The notes beneath the pieces were generated by a model that worked only from the letters and a program-made list of their open reading frames with translations, did not search any database and was not told where the DNA came from. Source: Triparma columacea (taxonomy: Eukaryota; Sar; Bolidophyceae; Parmales; Triparmaceae). From it: a stretch of DNA of 48,309 nucleotides. The stretch spans positions 35,654-83,962 of the forward strand of contig BRYA01000154.1 of NCBI GenBank assembly GCA_030267965.1, in the 5' to 3' direction. Position numbers and translations under genes: made by a program. Shown in pieces: positions 9,712 through 20,341 of the stretch (its first letter is position 1; each line of letters starts with the position of its first letter).

Positions 9712-11457
9712 ATGAGGCCGCAATATACCCCTGGTTATCCCCCGCATCCCCCTCAAGGCCAATATGGGCACAATCTAATAACCAATCCCCTCAACGTTGG
9801 TGGGCATCCAATTTCTGTGGCCCATGATGGATACCCTCCGGCGCATTATCAGCATGCTCAAAACTGGTACTGTGGGAATGTTGTCCTTATTGGGCAGGTG
9901 TACTCTTTGGTGTCGCCTCCTGTGAATGATCCCTCGCTCGGTTTGTCACCGATAAACTTTGTGACGGCTCACACTCACCCGGGCTGCCTATATCAAGGAG
10001 CTGTGGTGCGTTATCAAGTGAATCGGGGGGACACTCTTCTTGCTGTCAATGTAGCTCTGGCAAACGAGGATCCCTTCATCCTTTCAAGAGTTAGGCAGGT
10101 TGCAAATACCACCTTTGGTGTCAAGCCCCCCCCCCCCCCCCCTCCGCCAGAGCAGACGAATAGTTTTGACAGAATTGGCGTAACTGTGGAGCAAATTCAG
10201 GGAGGGGGGGGTGTTGCGTTCGATAGCTTCGATAAGGAGACGTTTAAACAGGAGGAAGTCGAAAATTTCATTGCAGAGCACCAGGCCAAGCATGGTGCCA
10301 CCGCCGCGTTATCGCGTGACGACTTCCTGATCCTAGACGGGTTTTACAAGCGTTGTGAGAGGATTGTGGGCGTGTGTATCGGCGTCAACAACAAGTACGG
10401 CTTCGTTTCCTCGCCATTTGGAGAGAAGGGTGAAAAGAGCGACCTGCTCTTCACCAAGGCCGGGGGACATCTCGAAATGGTAAAGGTAGGAACGCGGTTG
10501 GAATACAGACTGGGCCTGAATAGAAATTCCAGAAAGAAGAAGGATGTAAAGTACATTGCTGTCGATGTGAAGGTTATGGGAGGAATGGTTGAGGGCGTGG
10601 GGGGGCAGTCGAGGGATGTTGGGGGGAGAGGGGGCACAGTGAGAATTTCTGCAGTGATAGATGCACCAATGACTGGTACGGGAATGAGAGGCCCTCCGAA
10701 TGGCAGTGCATCAGGGCATTACGGACCTTCCAACACGTCAGGGCATTACGGACCGTCAAACACGTCAGGGAATTACGGGCCGCCCAGTAACAACGCATCG
10801 CAATTCCACCCACCTAGCGGTGCTACATCCTCTGGCGCTCCTAGGAGGAGAAAGAAGAGAGATTGGGACAGACCCGCTGATGCTGACACGAAGGTTGAAA
10901 AGGCCAAATTGAATCAACTGAAGGGTGACTTGCTTAATCCATCTAATCCGCGCTACGACCCCATCAAGGCTCACGAACTTTTCGGGACTCCATTGCCTGC
11001 TCATACCGATACCAAGGTGAAGTCTGGTGCCGCTTTCGGTGGAACTCAGCAGGTGAGTATGGACAAGAAGTGAAGCAGCAGAGCACCGTCTGCTAACGCA
11101 AACCCTTCGTTCCCGCGGCCCGTTTTTTTCGTCACTGTGCAGCAACAGCTTGAAGGCATCTCAAACGTGGTTTTGAAAGACCATCTAGATACTCCCAGCA
11201 AACTTCCGGTTATCATGGAGGGATCGGTCGGCGTGATGGTCAGAGATTTAGTGGTTGACAAGGATGATGTGCTCGCCCTCAACTGCTTCAAGAATGATAG
11301 GGTGACGGTGGTCGATGTCTGCGGTAAGCCCCGGGAGTCATACTTTCGCAATCCGCCTCCAGCACCGATAGGCTACGTAAGGGTGAGGAAGGAGAAGGAG
11401 TACATCAGCGGCTGGGTGTCTTTATCCGATGAAAATATTTTGTGGGTCGACAAATAG
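9712..11457 (+). CDS. Paralogue-like protein with OB-like segments, shared motif and C-terminal SH3-like domain
   Basis: Two exons, 9712-11052 and 11143-11457 (phase 0), give 551 residues. It starts MRPQYTPGYPPHPPQG, a Pro/Gly/Gln-rich head. Two segments resemble small beta-barrels: about 50-110 (WYCGNVVLIGQVYSLV) and about 215-290 (RIVGVCIGVNNKYGFVSSPFGEKGE, then KVGTRLEYRLGLNRNS). The second has a cold-shock-like pattern. A poly-Pro run is coded by a poly-C tract near 10125-10142. Three repeats of SGHYGPSNT lie at about 330. About 385-435 carries the WDRPADA to GTPLPAHT motif shared with the upstream gene. Exon 2 is an SH3-like domain (DRVTVVDVCGK, GYVRVRKEKEYISGWVSL). Unlike the neighbour there is no CCCH finger, and the SH3-like part comes after the motif. 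Probably an RNA-associated protein; function unknown. Confidence 0.75.
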
Positions 11458-11525
11458 GGGGTGAAGTGAGGGGGGCTTGTCGTATATAGATTCATGCATG
11501 TAAAATCAAAAGAATAAAACAACAA

Positions 11526-12464
11526 CTAAATCTTAAACCGGCACACAGGACAAAATCGATCCTGTCCTCTCTTGATCTGCTTGAGCCATTGGTCGATGCA
11601 CACTTTGTGGAAGACGTGCCCACATTCTAACATCCTATTGTCTCCTCCCTTTGACACGACCTCGAGGCATATGGAACAAGAGTTGTCGCTTTCGTTCTCG
11701 TTCTTCCCGTCAGCCCCCGTATTTCCTTCTCCACCTTTTCGCAAGCTTTCCCTCGTCCTGTGTTTATTCCGCAACCTATCAAGCCGCATTCTTCGCTCCC
11801 TTGCCTCCTCGGCTTTATCTTCTTGTTCTCTGCGTTCTCTGTTCTCCCTCGCCCTATTTTCTCTTTCCTCATTTCCTAGAATCAATTCATTGCCATCCAT
11901 CGCAAGCTCAAACACTCCCTCAAATGAGTCCCTCCCTCTGCTTGCAGCATGTGACGGGACTACTATGCCCGTCGTTGTCGAAAAGGATGACGATATTCTG
12001 TTCCTATCGCTTACAGTCTGAAGGCGAATGTTCTCTCTCGCTACCATCGCAAGTGATGCTCGGGGTTGGAGCGCCTCCATTTGCTGGAGCTTTATAAGCA
12101 GCACGCCGCCACTGCCTCTAACAAGCGCCACGCAAAGCAAAAAGAAGAGTCCGATCCACTTAAATACTGGCCGTTCGAAAGCCTTTAGGACGGTCGGGGC
12201 GACAAAGCCCGTGCAAACGCTACTCATAATACAAAACCACCCCACCACTTTGCACGCCTTTCCGGCGTACACAGCCTCCCTTTTCAAAATGAGTAACCCG
12301 TAGCCCAAGACATGACAGAGAGCAGTTATAACCAATATGTAGTTTGACGCGTGGGGAAGGATCGGAAGCCCAAGGCAAAACAATAGCGTGATAGATTCGG
12401 TGCTGAGGCCAGTGAATGCCAACGGGAGTGGCACTTCCCCACCTTCTGAGGAAGTCCTCGCCAT
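11526..12464 (-). CDS. Multi-pass membrane RING-H2 protein (probable E3 ubiquitin ligase)
   Basis: 312 residues if started at the ATG giving MARTSSEGGEV (12464); an in-frame ATG at 12509 adds 15 residues. About four hydrophobic segments lie in the first 145 residues (for example YILVITALCHVLGYGLLIL and WIGLFFLLCVALV). A charged, Glu/Arg-rich coiled-coil-like stretch follows (about 195-245). The C-terminus is a RING-H2 finger: CSIC, then CGHVFHKVC, then CPVC, with His as the fourth and fifth ligands. Proteins of this layout are membrane-bound E3 ligases acting at the ER or endomembranes and recruit E2 enzymes through the RING. The target is unknown. An unseen intron in the N-terminal half cannot be excluded. 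Confidence 0.85.
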   Translation of the reverse strand: MARTSSEGGEVPLPLAFTGLSTESITLLFCLGLPILPHASNYILVITALCHVLGYGLLILKREAVYAGKACKVVGWFCIMSSVCTGFVAPTVLKAFERPVFKWIGLFFLLCVALVRGSGGVLLIKLQQMEALQPRASLAMVARENIRLQTVSDRNRISSSFSTTTGIVVPSHAASRGRDSFEGVFELAMDGNELILGNEERENRARENRERREQEDKAEEARERRMRLDRLRNKHRTRESLRKGGEGNTGADGKNENESDNSCSICLEVVSKGGDNRMLECGHVFHKVCIDQWLKQIKRGQDRFCPVCRFKI

Positions 12465-12509
12465 CTCGCAAGGTATCAAAAATGATGTTTGATGTTGTTC
12501 ACACGCCAC

Positions 12510-13177
12510 CCAAATCCAAGAATTCGGTGGATTCAGAACGTCGACCCTGTCTTATCCGAAATGTCTTGTGGCAAGTTGTGTTTTGAGTCCTGACCAAAGT
12601 TGGTCAAACTGGCCCCAAGCTGGTCATTTTGGACTGAAAAACCCCGGAAAATTCATTTTCTGTTTGTATTGTGATTGTGAAAAACAAAATTGTTTTCGGT
12701 TCCCTTCAATCGCATTTACACCGTGTTTTGCGTATTTGTTGAAACGAGGCTAAATAACAACACATTCTACCCATAACGTGGAGTAGACTTGCTTTGTAAT
12801 TCTTGACTGGAGGCTGATATCAGCAAACAAGACTACCATCCCCACGATCAACACTAGTGTGATTTAGTCTTTTTTGGGAAGGTAAGAATGTATGGAGGGG
12901 CGAAAATGCTTTAAATTGGACCGAAAACGGCGTATTTTTGGGTTCGACATAACACAACAAGACCGATTGTGATTATGGTGCCTTAATCCCACCCTGTTTT
13001 CTGTCTGTTGTTTGGAGGGGGAAGGGGGAAGGTTGAGTATAAGAGGAGAAAATATCAGGGACAGCAGATGACTTGGGCAAGACATTCGCAACAACACACA
13101 ATTGAAAATCATCGAACTAACAAAACCCATCCCCTCCAATCATCTGTAACATCATCACAACCTTTCTCACAGTAGCT
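12510..13177. other. Divergent intergenic region with one copy of a dispersed repeat
   Basis: About 670 bp between the RING-H2 gene and the Cys-rich protein gene. It has no convincing coding sequence. Positions about 12878-12935 resemble 45887-45945 (shared GGAAGGT-AGAATGT, then CGAAAA-GCTT-AAATTGGACCG). A minus-strand open frame at 12864-13139 owes its resemblance to another open frame at 45782-46033 only to this repeat. Confidence 0.6.
12878..12935. repeat. Dispersed repeat copy 1
   Basis: Imperfect match to 45887-45945 in the same orientation: GGAAGGT(A/G)AGAATGT, a purine-rich spacer, then CGAAAA(T/G)GCTT(T/G)AAATTGGACCG. Both copies lie in gene-free DNA. It may be the edge of an old mobile element or an unrecognised non-coding element. 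Confidence 0.55.
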
Positions 13178-15271
13178 ATGCCTAAGAAAAAAACCAGCAG
13201 GCCCACCGTACATGATTGGTTCAACAAGGAGGGGCCGGGCCTTGAACGTCGAGATGCACTGGTGCAGGCGCTTCGTGAGTCGGGGGGGAAGAGCATGCGT
13301 GTAGTCCATACGCAAATGCAAGAACACGGTTTCGATTTCTCCCATGGGGCGTTGAACGTATATATTGGCAACAATGCTCGTTTCTCGGGATTTCGTGAGG
13401 AAGCAAAGAAGGGCAAGCAGGCCGCTAAGCAGGCCAAGGGGGAGAAGAGTCAGAAGGACTTAAAATGCTGCTTATCCTTGGTGACAAGGGCGCTTTGCGG
13501 CCGGGGCTGCAAAGCCCCCGCGAACGGTGGCAAGGTCGATTGTGGTGGATCGCTTTGCAAAGTCTCCAAGAAGCTTAGGTCCTTATGTGTCTTAGGATGC
13601 AGTGCCACAGATAATGGCAGCAGCAGGGGGGAGGGGGTCGCCTGCGGGGGTCAGAAGGACTTAAAATGCTGCTTATCCTTGGTGACAAGGGCGCTTTGCG
13701 GCCGGGGCTGCAAAGCCCCCGCGAACGGTGGCAAGGTCGATTGTGGTGGATCGTTTTGCAAAGTCTCCAAGAAGTCTAGGTCCTTATGTGTCTTAGGATG
13801 CAGTGCCACAGATAATGGCAGCAGGTGGGGGGGGGTCGCCTGCGGGGGAGGCTTATGCAACAGCAGCGGGATTCGTAGGAACATCTGTGGTATGGGTTGT
13901 GGGGTTGCAGAGAACGGCGGCAGAGTTGTCTGCGGGAATGGGCTTTGCCCGTTCTCGAATCTCCCGCCCTGGTACTGCAAGGGCTCGGGCGACGGGCACT
14001 TGCCGACCTGCGGGAGCGGGCTGTTACTGCGCTCCCTCGTCCACAGAGTGTTGGGGTTGGGCCGCGGTAAGGAGCTGGAGAAGATTACAGATAAGCAGCT
14101 CGAGGACGCCTTCGGCTGCACGGTGTTGCAGTTCCACAAGTGAGTTTCGCGAGCGACTCTATGCTATATAACTCTCAAGACTTTTACTAACTCTCTACCC
14201 ACGCGCAGGTGGATTGAGGGGACATATTTCGGGAACGACTTCGATGGGGCACGCAAGTTTCACCTCATACAGCTTGACCACCAGCGGCCGGTCAACCAGA
14301 TCGCCGAGCTCCTGAGGAAGGGAGGATTCACCCTGGACTCCCCCGAGGTCAAGGAGTTGCAGACGGACATTTGCCATTGGTCCAATTTCTCGTACATCGC
14401 CACCTCGGAAAACCAGACGAAATCAGCCAAGTACCCCAAAGAGTTCGCGGTCCGCCTCGAGGTGCGCAGGGATTCATTAACGAAGACGTTCAAGGAGGCG
14501 GAGGCCAAGGGCTTCGACGGCATGGACGCTGCCATCAAATTCCTGAGGGCGAAGAAGGGGGACGACCGTTTCGGACTTATGCCGGCTGACTATCTGAAAG
14601 TCAGGAAGGCGGAGGATGCTAGGAGGATGGGAGCTTCGTCAGGGAGGTCGACACCCGTGGTCGCCGCTCCGTCTCCTAGCACTGCTGCTGGCTCCACCAC
14701 CACCACCGCTGCTACCACTTCCTCGTCCATCTCTTCCCCTGCCCCCACCACGACTACGATTCCCATCCCTCCCGCCGCAACAACCAGCACCAATAACGAA
14801 ACGGAAGTGGAGAATGAGGTAGTAGTCGAGACTGCGAGGAAACAGGAGGAGGGGAATCAGAGGGCGCTTGACGAGCTTGCCACTTTGGAGGAGGCCATGA
14901 AAGCTAATGAGGAATCTGACAATAGCAATGACGATGGCGTGGAGGAGCCTATGGTCGTCTGCGATGTTAAGGAGAAGGAGGAGAGGAAGGAGTGCAAGAG
15001 GAAGAAAAAGGAGGCCAAAGAAGTCGTCAAGCTAAAGAAGAAGAAGAAGAAAATCATCAACGACGAGGAAGGGGAAAAGAAAGGCCAAGATGAGGTCGAA
15101 AAGACCACCAACGTACCAGTCCCCGAACCAATGAAATCTGACGACAAGAAGCCAGTCAAGGTCAAGAAGGTCATCAAAGAGCTCCCTCCCCGCAAGTCAG
15201 GCCGTGCCCGTAAACCCAAGAAGATTGATGATGACTTCGTCACCGGGGACGACGAGGAGGACTTGAACTAA
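13178..15271 (+). CDS. Cys-rich repeat protein with Lys/Glu-rich tail (nuclear?)
   Basis: Two exons, 13178-14139 and 14209-15271 (phase 2), give 674 residues; the intron removes an in-frame TGA. It starts MPKKKTSRPTVHDWFNKEG. Residues about 1-85 form a compact, possibly DNA-binding head. About 90-290 is Cys-rich: two almost identical 67-residue units (DLKCCLSLVTRALCGRGCK, ANGGKVDCGG, LCVLGCSATDNG) and two weaker copies. The pattern C-x2-GC-x(4-5)-NGG-x-V-x-CG suggests metal or disulfide clusters. About 300-440 is a folded region spanning the intron (FHKWIEGTYFGNDFDGARKF). Ser/Thr/Pro and Lys/Glu-rich segments follow, ending PPRKSGRARKPKKIDDDF, which looks like an AT-hook-like, nuclear-localised tail. 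No known family was recognised. Confidence 0.75.
13450..13848 (+). repeat. 201-bp tandem duplication inside the Cys-rich gene
   Basis: The sequence from 13450 recurs at 13651 (period 201 bp, exactly 67 codons) with only a few substitutions and a short difference in the G-rich end. The units include synonymous positions that have not diverged, so the duplication is recent or maintained by conversion. Confidence 0.95.
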
Positions 15272-15856
15272 GAAGGGGGAGGGGGCCAGGGTGAGGACAC
15301 AACCGGAGAGGAGGTCTGATAAGGAGAAGACCACTCTTTCGGTCAACTAGGGATTTGGGAGACAGGGGGGGGGGTGAGACGGGGGAGAGGAGGAGAGGGG
15401 TGCTATCATTGGGGAGGAGGAAGACAGGCAAGAATGAAAAAGGCGAGAGACAAAGTACGTTCTTACACATACATTTTACATGCAACTAAAATGTCGCAGT
15501 CGCACATTACATAGAGCAGTTCCGAGCATGAAAAAACACATTATTTGCATTACCCCCTTGCATTCCCCCATTACATTATTTGCATTACCCGGGGTACCCC
15601 CTTGCCCATCTCCAGAAGTTTTGGTTTATAACCCCAAATATTCTCAATTCCATTTTTTTTTTAGAGCTAGAGCTTTATTAATAGCTCTCCTCTCCTACAC
15701 TGACAACCTCTATATATCAATATATCCCCCCCCAACCCCCAGCTAACCTATCCCATCCTCATTCAACCAAAATCCCTCTGTGTTGCGTTGTGGTCTATCG
15801 TTTTAAAGGCTACGCGTGACTTTTGTGTGCTCGTCAATCTCTCGTGAGCCTGGCAT
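15272..15856. other. Intergenic, G-rich then AT-rich, with short direct repeats
   Basis: 585 bp between the Cys-rich gene and the RING-BRCT gene. The first 180 bp are G-rich on the plus strand. An 18-bp direct repeat (ACATTATTTGCATTACCC) occurs at 15538 and 15573. Around 15661-15690 AGAGCT and AGCTCT could form a short hairpin. No gene was seen. Confidence 0.55.
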
Positions 15857-17749
15857 ATGAGCTCAAAGTCGTCCTTGTCAGGCCCTCTCCAAAATATGGA
15901 CTCGGAGGGAGGCGTGAAAACACAGGAAGACTCTCCTCCTGTGCCTGCTGAAAAGGCCACGAAGAGCATGCATCGATCCGTTAAAAAGATGCTCTCAGCT
16001 TTGGCGTGCGAAGTGTGTGGTGATGTTATGGTGGCTCCATCCACCCTTCCCTGCGGTGAGCGAAGGGGGGGTGAAGAGTGGAGAGTGGAGAATGTGCCTT
16101 TTGGTTGCGTTTGAGAGGTGTTTGGTTGCCTTCTCATAATAGTATTTCCCCCTTCGTCCTCCCTCTCACACGCACGTCCCTCGCTCCAACGTATTCAGGA
16201 CACTGTTTCTGCCTCACTTGTGTACAGGAACATTCAAGTACGAAATGGGGTTGCCCTGTATGTGACGCTCCCCTGAACATCGGTGGAGTGAAGATTCGGT
16301 CGAATCCTCAAATGCAGGGCGTCCTTGATGCGCTCACGAACATAGTGGACGGGCTGAAGGCAGCGAAGGACTACTGGTGGGAAGATGAAGAAGAGAAGGA
16401 AAGAATGACACAACACAACGAAGATGACTACGACGACGATGACTACGATGGGGGGGGGGTTGGCGAGGGAAAATTCCAAGACAACGACAATGACTGGGGG
16501 GAGAATGGCCACTTTCCTTCATATACTCAGAAGCGACTCCCTCCTCCTGCTATGACCCAGGCCGAGAATTTGTCTCCATCACGCTTCGCTGCAAACAGCA
16601 AGAAAAAACGCCAGAAGCGATCTGTCAAATTTGCGGTGAGCGATAATGGTGATAATGAGGAGCTTGTGGAGGAGGAGGAGTTGGAGGAGGAGGAAGAGGT
16701 GAGGAGCAGAGCGCGGAGCGGAGGGGCGCAACGACTACGTTAACAAGGTAGATTGACGTTTTAACAAATCGTACAACTCGCTCGGTACGTCACAACCAAC
16801 ACAGGTCATACATGATGGTAACGGCGCTCGGACTCACGAGAGTATCAAGGCTGCGGTTGTAAATTCCCAAGCAGAGTCACCTGATGGGCCGTCGGTTCCT
16901 TTATGTGTTCTCGCAGTGGAGCCCACCGAGTTGCTTCAGGTATCCTCTTCCACCCCGACCTCGTACTTCCTTATTTCATCTCTTGACGTCGGACGTGGCA
17001 TCGACGTTTTGATATTACCGCCGAAATCGCTCAAAAAGGACAACGATGGGCAGCTGATTTGTGAGACACCCCACTTCGAGTACCTGTTCGCATTGGCTTG
17101 CGGGGCCGAGATTTGGTCAGAAGAGAGTTTCGTCAAAGAAAGAATAAGGGTACCTGACAACTTCTTCGCCTCGGACCCCTTACCAGACGGTCTTGTGATG
17201 GGCGACTCCAAATTCCTCGGAGCCCTTCGGATGTTAGAACGGGTGCAGAAGACGAAATACAGCGATCTCGAGGGTAGAGCAAGCGATCTTTTCTCGGGCT
17301 ACAACATCTTCTACTACGGAAAGTGGGCCGACGAGGGGGGTGGGGGGGGGGGCGAGGAGGAGGGGGGCGAGGAGGAGAACGAGGATACCCAAATGAGTGA
17401 AGGCTACCTCTTTGAGACGTCATCTCAGAGTGATAGCGTCTGTCCAGCCACCACATCCCTCGCAGCTAGCATGACGGAACACCAATTCACTAAGCTGCTG
17501 TGCAGAACGAGTCCAACAACCCTTCAGCGATTAACCAACGACAGCATGAAGACGCCCTTTTCTTCAATTTCCGAGACCAAGATTATCCTAGGCCCGAAGT
17601 CCTCGTCCTCAGACCTGGTCAGCTGCGGGGACATCGTGGACACTGTTTGGGTATTGGATTCGGACGAGATTGAGATTGTCGGGTCGGAGTGGATAGTTGA
17701 CAGCATTAGGGATGGGCAGGTTCAGGAAACTTCTCGGTTCGTTAAATAA
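15857..17749 (+). CDS. RING + tandem BRCT protein (BRCA1/BARD1-like architecture)
   Basis: Three exons, 15857-16055, 16199-16698 and 16805-17749 (phases 1, 0), give 547 residues. The RING finger (about 51-90) is built across intron 1: CEVCGDVMVAPSTLPC joined to GHCFCLTCVQEH and CPVC, a C3HC4 pattern. A Tyr/Asp/Gly-rich acidic middle with a basic patch (KKKRQKRSVKF) follows. Exon 3 holds a first BRCT-like domain (about 255-320: TSYFLISSLDVGRGIDVLI, FEYLFALACGAEIWSEESFV). A second domain (about 375-547) starts LFSGYNIFYYG and ends VGSEWIVDSIRDGQV. RING plus BRCT pairs in known proteins make a ubiquitin ligase acting in homologous-recombination repair in the nucleus. Two acidic low-complexity runs are present. 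No PHD or ankyrin repeats were seen, so BRCA1 versus BARD1 cannot be decided. Confidence 0.85.
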
Positions 17750-17839
17750 GCGCCAAAATGTATATTTCTTTTGTAACAGAAAACTAGTTCCTGGATTTAT
17801 GCGTCCATGTGTACTGTATCATGAGTGGAAGGTCGCCTC

Positions 17840-18591
17840 TCAGCGTAGTCGCCTCCTCTTACGGAGAATTCCCTGAGGAGGAGATGGGGGTTGAGGGGGT
17901 AGGGAGGAGAGTGCTGGGGGCATCCCAGGAAGATTGGAACCACCGTAGTGTCAATAGTAACACCGCAAGAGAACTCACCTTCAACTCAGGCGACTTCGCC
18001 GGGGTGCCAACTTCATGCGAGACCTCAATCGCATCCCCACTTTTACCCTCGTCGCGCACCATTGAGGACGCTGGCGTAGATGAAGAAGAGGATGTGAAGA
18101 GAGCGCGCTTCTTCTTCTTCGGCGTCCACAGTGAGGGGAAAGGGCGGCTCCGGTTGAAGCTGTGTAGCTCGTCAACCCTGGTCAAGGACTTCACCTTTCC
18201 CTTGCTGAAACTCAGGTGCTGTTTAACCGACTCATAGTGCTCCTCGTGCTTTCGCGTGTGAGTCTTGGAGGAGGTAGCGGTGGATGGAGTGCTTGTTGGA
18301 GTCACTCTAGGCCTGGGACGATAAGAAGGTGGTGTTGGGAGGCCTCTTTGTGTGCTAATTTGAGAAACAACGATGTTGCTACGTTGAACGGGGGGTTAGA
18401 TGGGTTTATGGAAGGGGAAGTGACAAAACTGATCAGAAGGTGTTCATTTTGGGTCAAAATCACCTGAAAACATTGAGCTCGTGGAGGAATGCTTTTTCAA
18501 TCCCTTTGATAAGGTCCCACACCTCTTGGTCGTTCACTTCTAACACTTCATCACCATCAACTGGAATGAGGGAAGAATGACGTGACAGCAT
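17840..18591 (-). CDS. Small basic Ser-rich protein, unknown
   Basis: Three minus-strand exons, 18591-18464, 18312-17979 and 17872-17840 (phases 2, 0), give 164 residues. It starts MLSRHSSLIPVDGDEVLEV and includes DQEVWDLIKGIEKAFLHEL, a helical segment. A basic Ser/Thr-rich body (TPKKKKRALF) follows, with an end coded by an 11-codon last exon (GILRKRRRLR). The basic clusters look like nuclear-localisation signals. The gene is convergent with the RING-BRCT gene (91 bp between stops). The last exon is inferred from a clean pyrimidine tract and AG plus phase 0. Without that splice the frame would run on into Ser/Pro-rich sequence to about 17859. The start is the first ATG in a frame continuous with exon 1; a further 5' exon is possible. 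No family recognised. Confidence 0.55.
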
Positions 18592-18846
18592 GATGAGACA
18601 GAGACGCGAGCCGGTGGAACTTGGATGAAAAAGGGTAATACTGAGGGAGACATTCCCTCAAATTCCAATTCAGGGTGAGATTTTGGAACCGAAAACGCGT
18701 GTGAGCCCATTGTCTATCTTCTGCCTCCCTTCTTCTGTTCTTTAGTTCCCATGATATTTTTTTAGAGGGATGGGAAACGCCAATTAACACAAAAATCAGA
18801 AATCTCCTAGCGCCCGACTCCCTCCGACCCTTTAGTCTCAATAAAA

Positions 18847-19272
18847 ATGAACAGCCCAATCCGCCATCGTGACCAGCGCAATTTTCAAAACAAGGTGTCT
18901 GTCCCTGTCCCTGGAGTGACGGCTGTATTGACCAGTCCAAGCAACGCAGCAGGACAGCCTTCGACCCATTGGCCTCTGACCAGGGAGAGGACGGTGACGT
19001 TCCCTGACCGCAGCAATGATCAAGAGACAGGTCGTGTTGCACTGGACCTCGCTGATATCCATGCGTTGACGGTTGAATCGCAGGAGAAACTTACCGGGTT
19101 GCTTTTGGATCTCGACAAGGGGCTCCACCTGCACAACCACACTCTCACCGAGGACAGGTTGTCCGCAACTCGCTTTGTACATGACATTCAAGGGCAGGAA
19201 AACCGCATTGCCGAGAGAGAGCAGGTCCTCGGTGGCATGCTCGGAAACTTGGAAGATGTCCTGAAGTGTTAG
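18847..19272 (+). CDS. Small coiled-coil protein, unknown
   Basis: 141 residues starting MNSPIRHRDQRNFQNK. The first half is Pro/Ser/Thr-rich. The second (about 65-141) is amphipathic helical with regular Leu spacing (ESQEKLTGLLLDLDKGL, REQVLGGMLGNLEDVL) and looks like a coiled coil. It contains no domain I recognise and no signal peptide. It sits head to head with the small basic protein gene (255 bp apart) and tail to tail with the methyltransferase. Codon-level texture and the structured C-terminus favour a real gene. Confidence 0.6.
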   Translation: MNSPIRHRDQRNFQNKVSVPVPGVTAVLTSPSNAAGQPSTHWPLTRERTVTFPDRSNDQETGRVALDLADIHALTVESQEKLTGLLLDLDKGLHLHNHTLTEDRLSATRFVHDIQGQENRIAEREQVLGGMLGNLEDVLKC

Positions 19273-19448
19273 GTGTGGTTGGGGGTGCAGATTTGAGGTG
19301 GGGGTACAGGGAAGGGGATGTTTGGGGGGAAGAGGGGAAATCGTAGCGTCACCCCAGACGACGCCCAAAGAAGTGCTGCGCCCATTGAGGCTGAAATTTA
19401 GATAAAAGGATAAAACGTGATACACTTGCAACAAACATTCACATTCAG

Positions 19449-20341
19449 TCAGTCATCCAAATTTATCTCGTAGAGACTTATCATCCCCTCGCCGCACGAA
19501 TCGTCCCTAGGCAGCAACTTCTCGAATTGCCGATCCCAACCGCCCTCGCTCATCACTTGCAGAAACGCCCCCCTTCCCCACCGCCCTTCGCTGTCACTGA
19601 CCAGTACCCTCCTCGTCCCGGCAGCCAGTGCCTCAAGAACCCTTCTCCCCAATCCCTCGCCCATCCTCTCGGTATACAGGACATCAGCAGCAACGAGACA
19701 CGAGCAGATAGGCAAAGCCTCGTCCCCCAAGAAATCAAACTTTTGTACCTCTGCTCTCCCCCCATTCTCAGCCGCGCCCCTCCTCGCAAGCTCGAGACAC
19801 TCATCCTCGACATCCGTAAGAAGAACCTGCAAGAAAGGGTGGAAATCACGAGTCAATAGTTTTGTGTGAGTGTGTATATATAAAGGCGCCATCGTCCATC
19901 ACAGCTCACCTCATCAAACAAGCCCAAATTGGACGCTGTCAAACCAACCAGTCCAACACCACAACCCAATTCCAAAAGTTTCGACCGCTTGAGACCTTGA
20001 GTGCTCCTATTACTATTCTCCGCCAATAGTCTCGCCAACTCAACTGAGCAAGACCACATCACACACCCATAGACATCCTTTTCAACTTCACCACTATCCA
20101 AACAGCTGCTGAGCAGATCCTCCTGGCCTTCCGTGGTAAGCTGGAAAACTTTTGTTTGGGGCAATGTCGGGTCAACGGTTATCGACGTCTGGAAAACCTT
20201 CGGGTCAACGGTTATCGACGTCTGGAAAACCTTTTCATCCTTCCTTACACTCGCAGAAGATGATGAGAAGGGGGAAACAGGGGCGGAGACCAGCAGTAGT
20301 CCCAAGATAAAGAGATTCGAGTAAATATACATGAGCCGCAT
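19449..20341 (-). CDS. Class I SAM-dependent methyltransferase (Methyltransf_16/METTL21 type)
   Basis: Two minus-strand exons, 20341-19910 and 19826-19449 (phase 0), give 269 residues. The SAM-binding motif is LLELGCGVGLVGL (about 123-135). Motif II joins across the intron to VLLTDVEDECLELARRG (acidic Asp). A later LVAADVLYTE matches the (A/G)-x-D-(V/I)-(L/I)-Y-x-x of lysine methyltransferases of the METTL21/FAM86 group. The N-terminus is a hydrophobic leader (YSNLFILGLLLVSAPVSPF) with Phe near the expected cleavage site. This suggests secretion or plastid import and is odd for this mostly cytosolic family. An 11-residue unit (VFQTSITVDPK) is duplicated right after the leader. Its protein substrate is unknown. 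Confidence 0.85.
20169..20233 (-). repeat. 33-bp in-frame tandem duplication
   Basis: Two exact or near-exact 33-bp copies (20169-20201 and 20202-20233) in exon 1 of the methyltransferase gene encode a repeated VFQTSITVDP. They lie between the leader and the catalytic domain, so they are likely neutral for catalysis. Confidence 0.95.

Noticed and set aside
12864..13139. Minus-strand small protein similar to one at 45782-46033
   Set aside because: Similarity is limited to the dispersed DNA repeat, and the rest of each frame has no shared or protein-like features.
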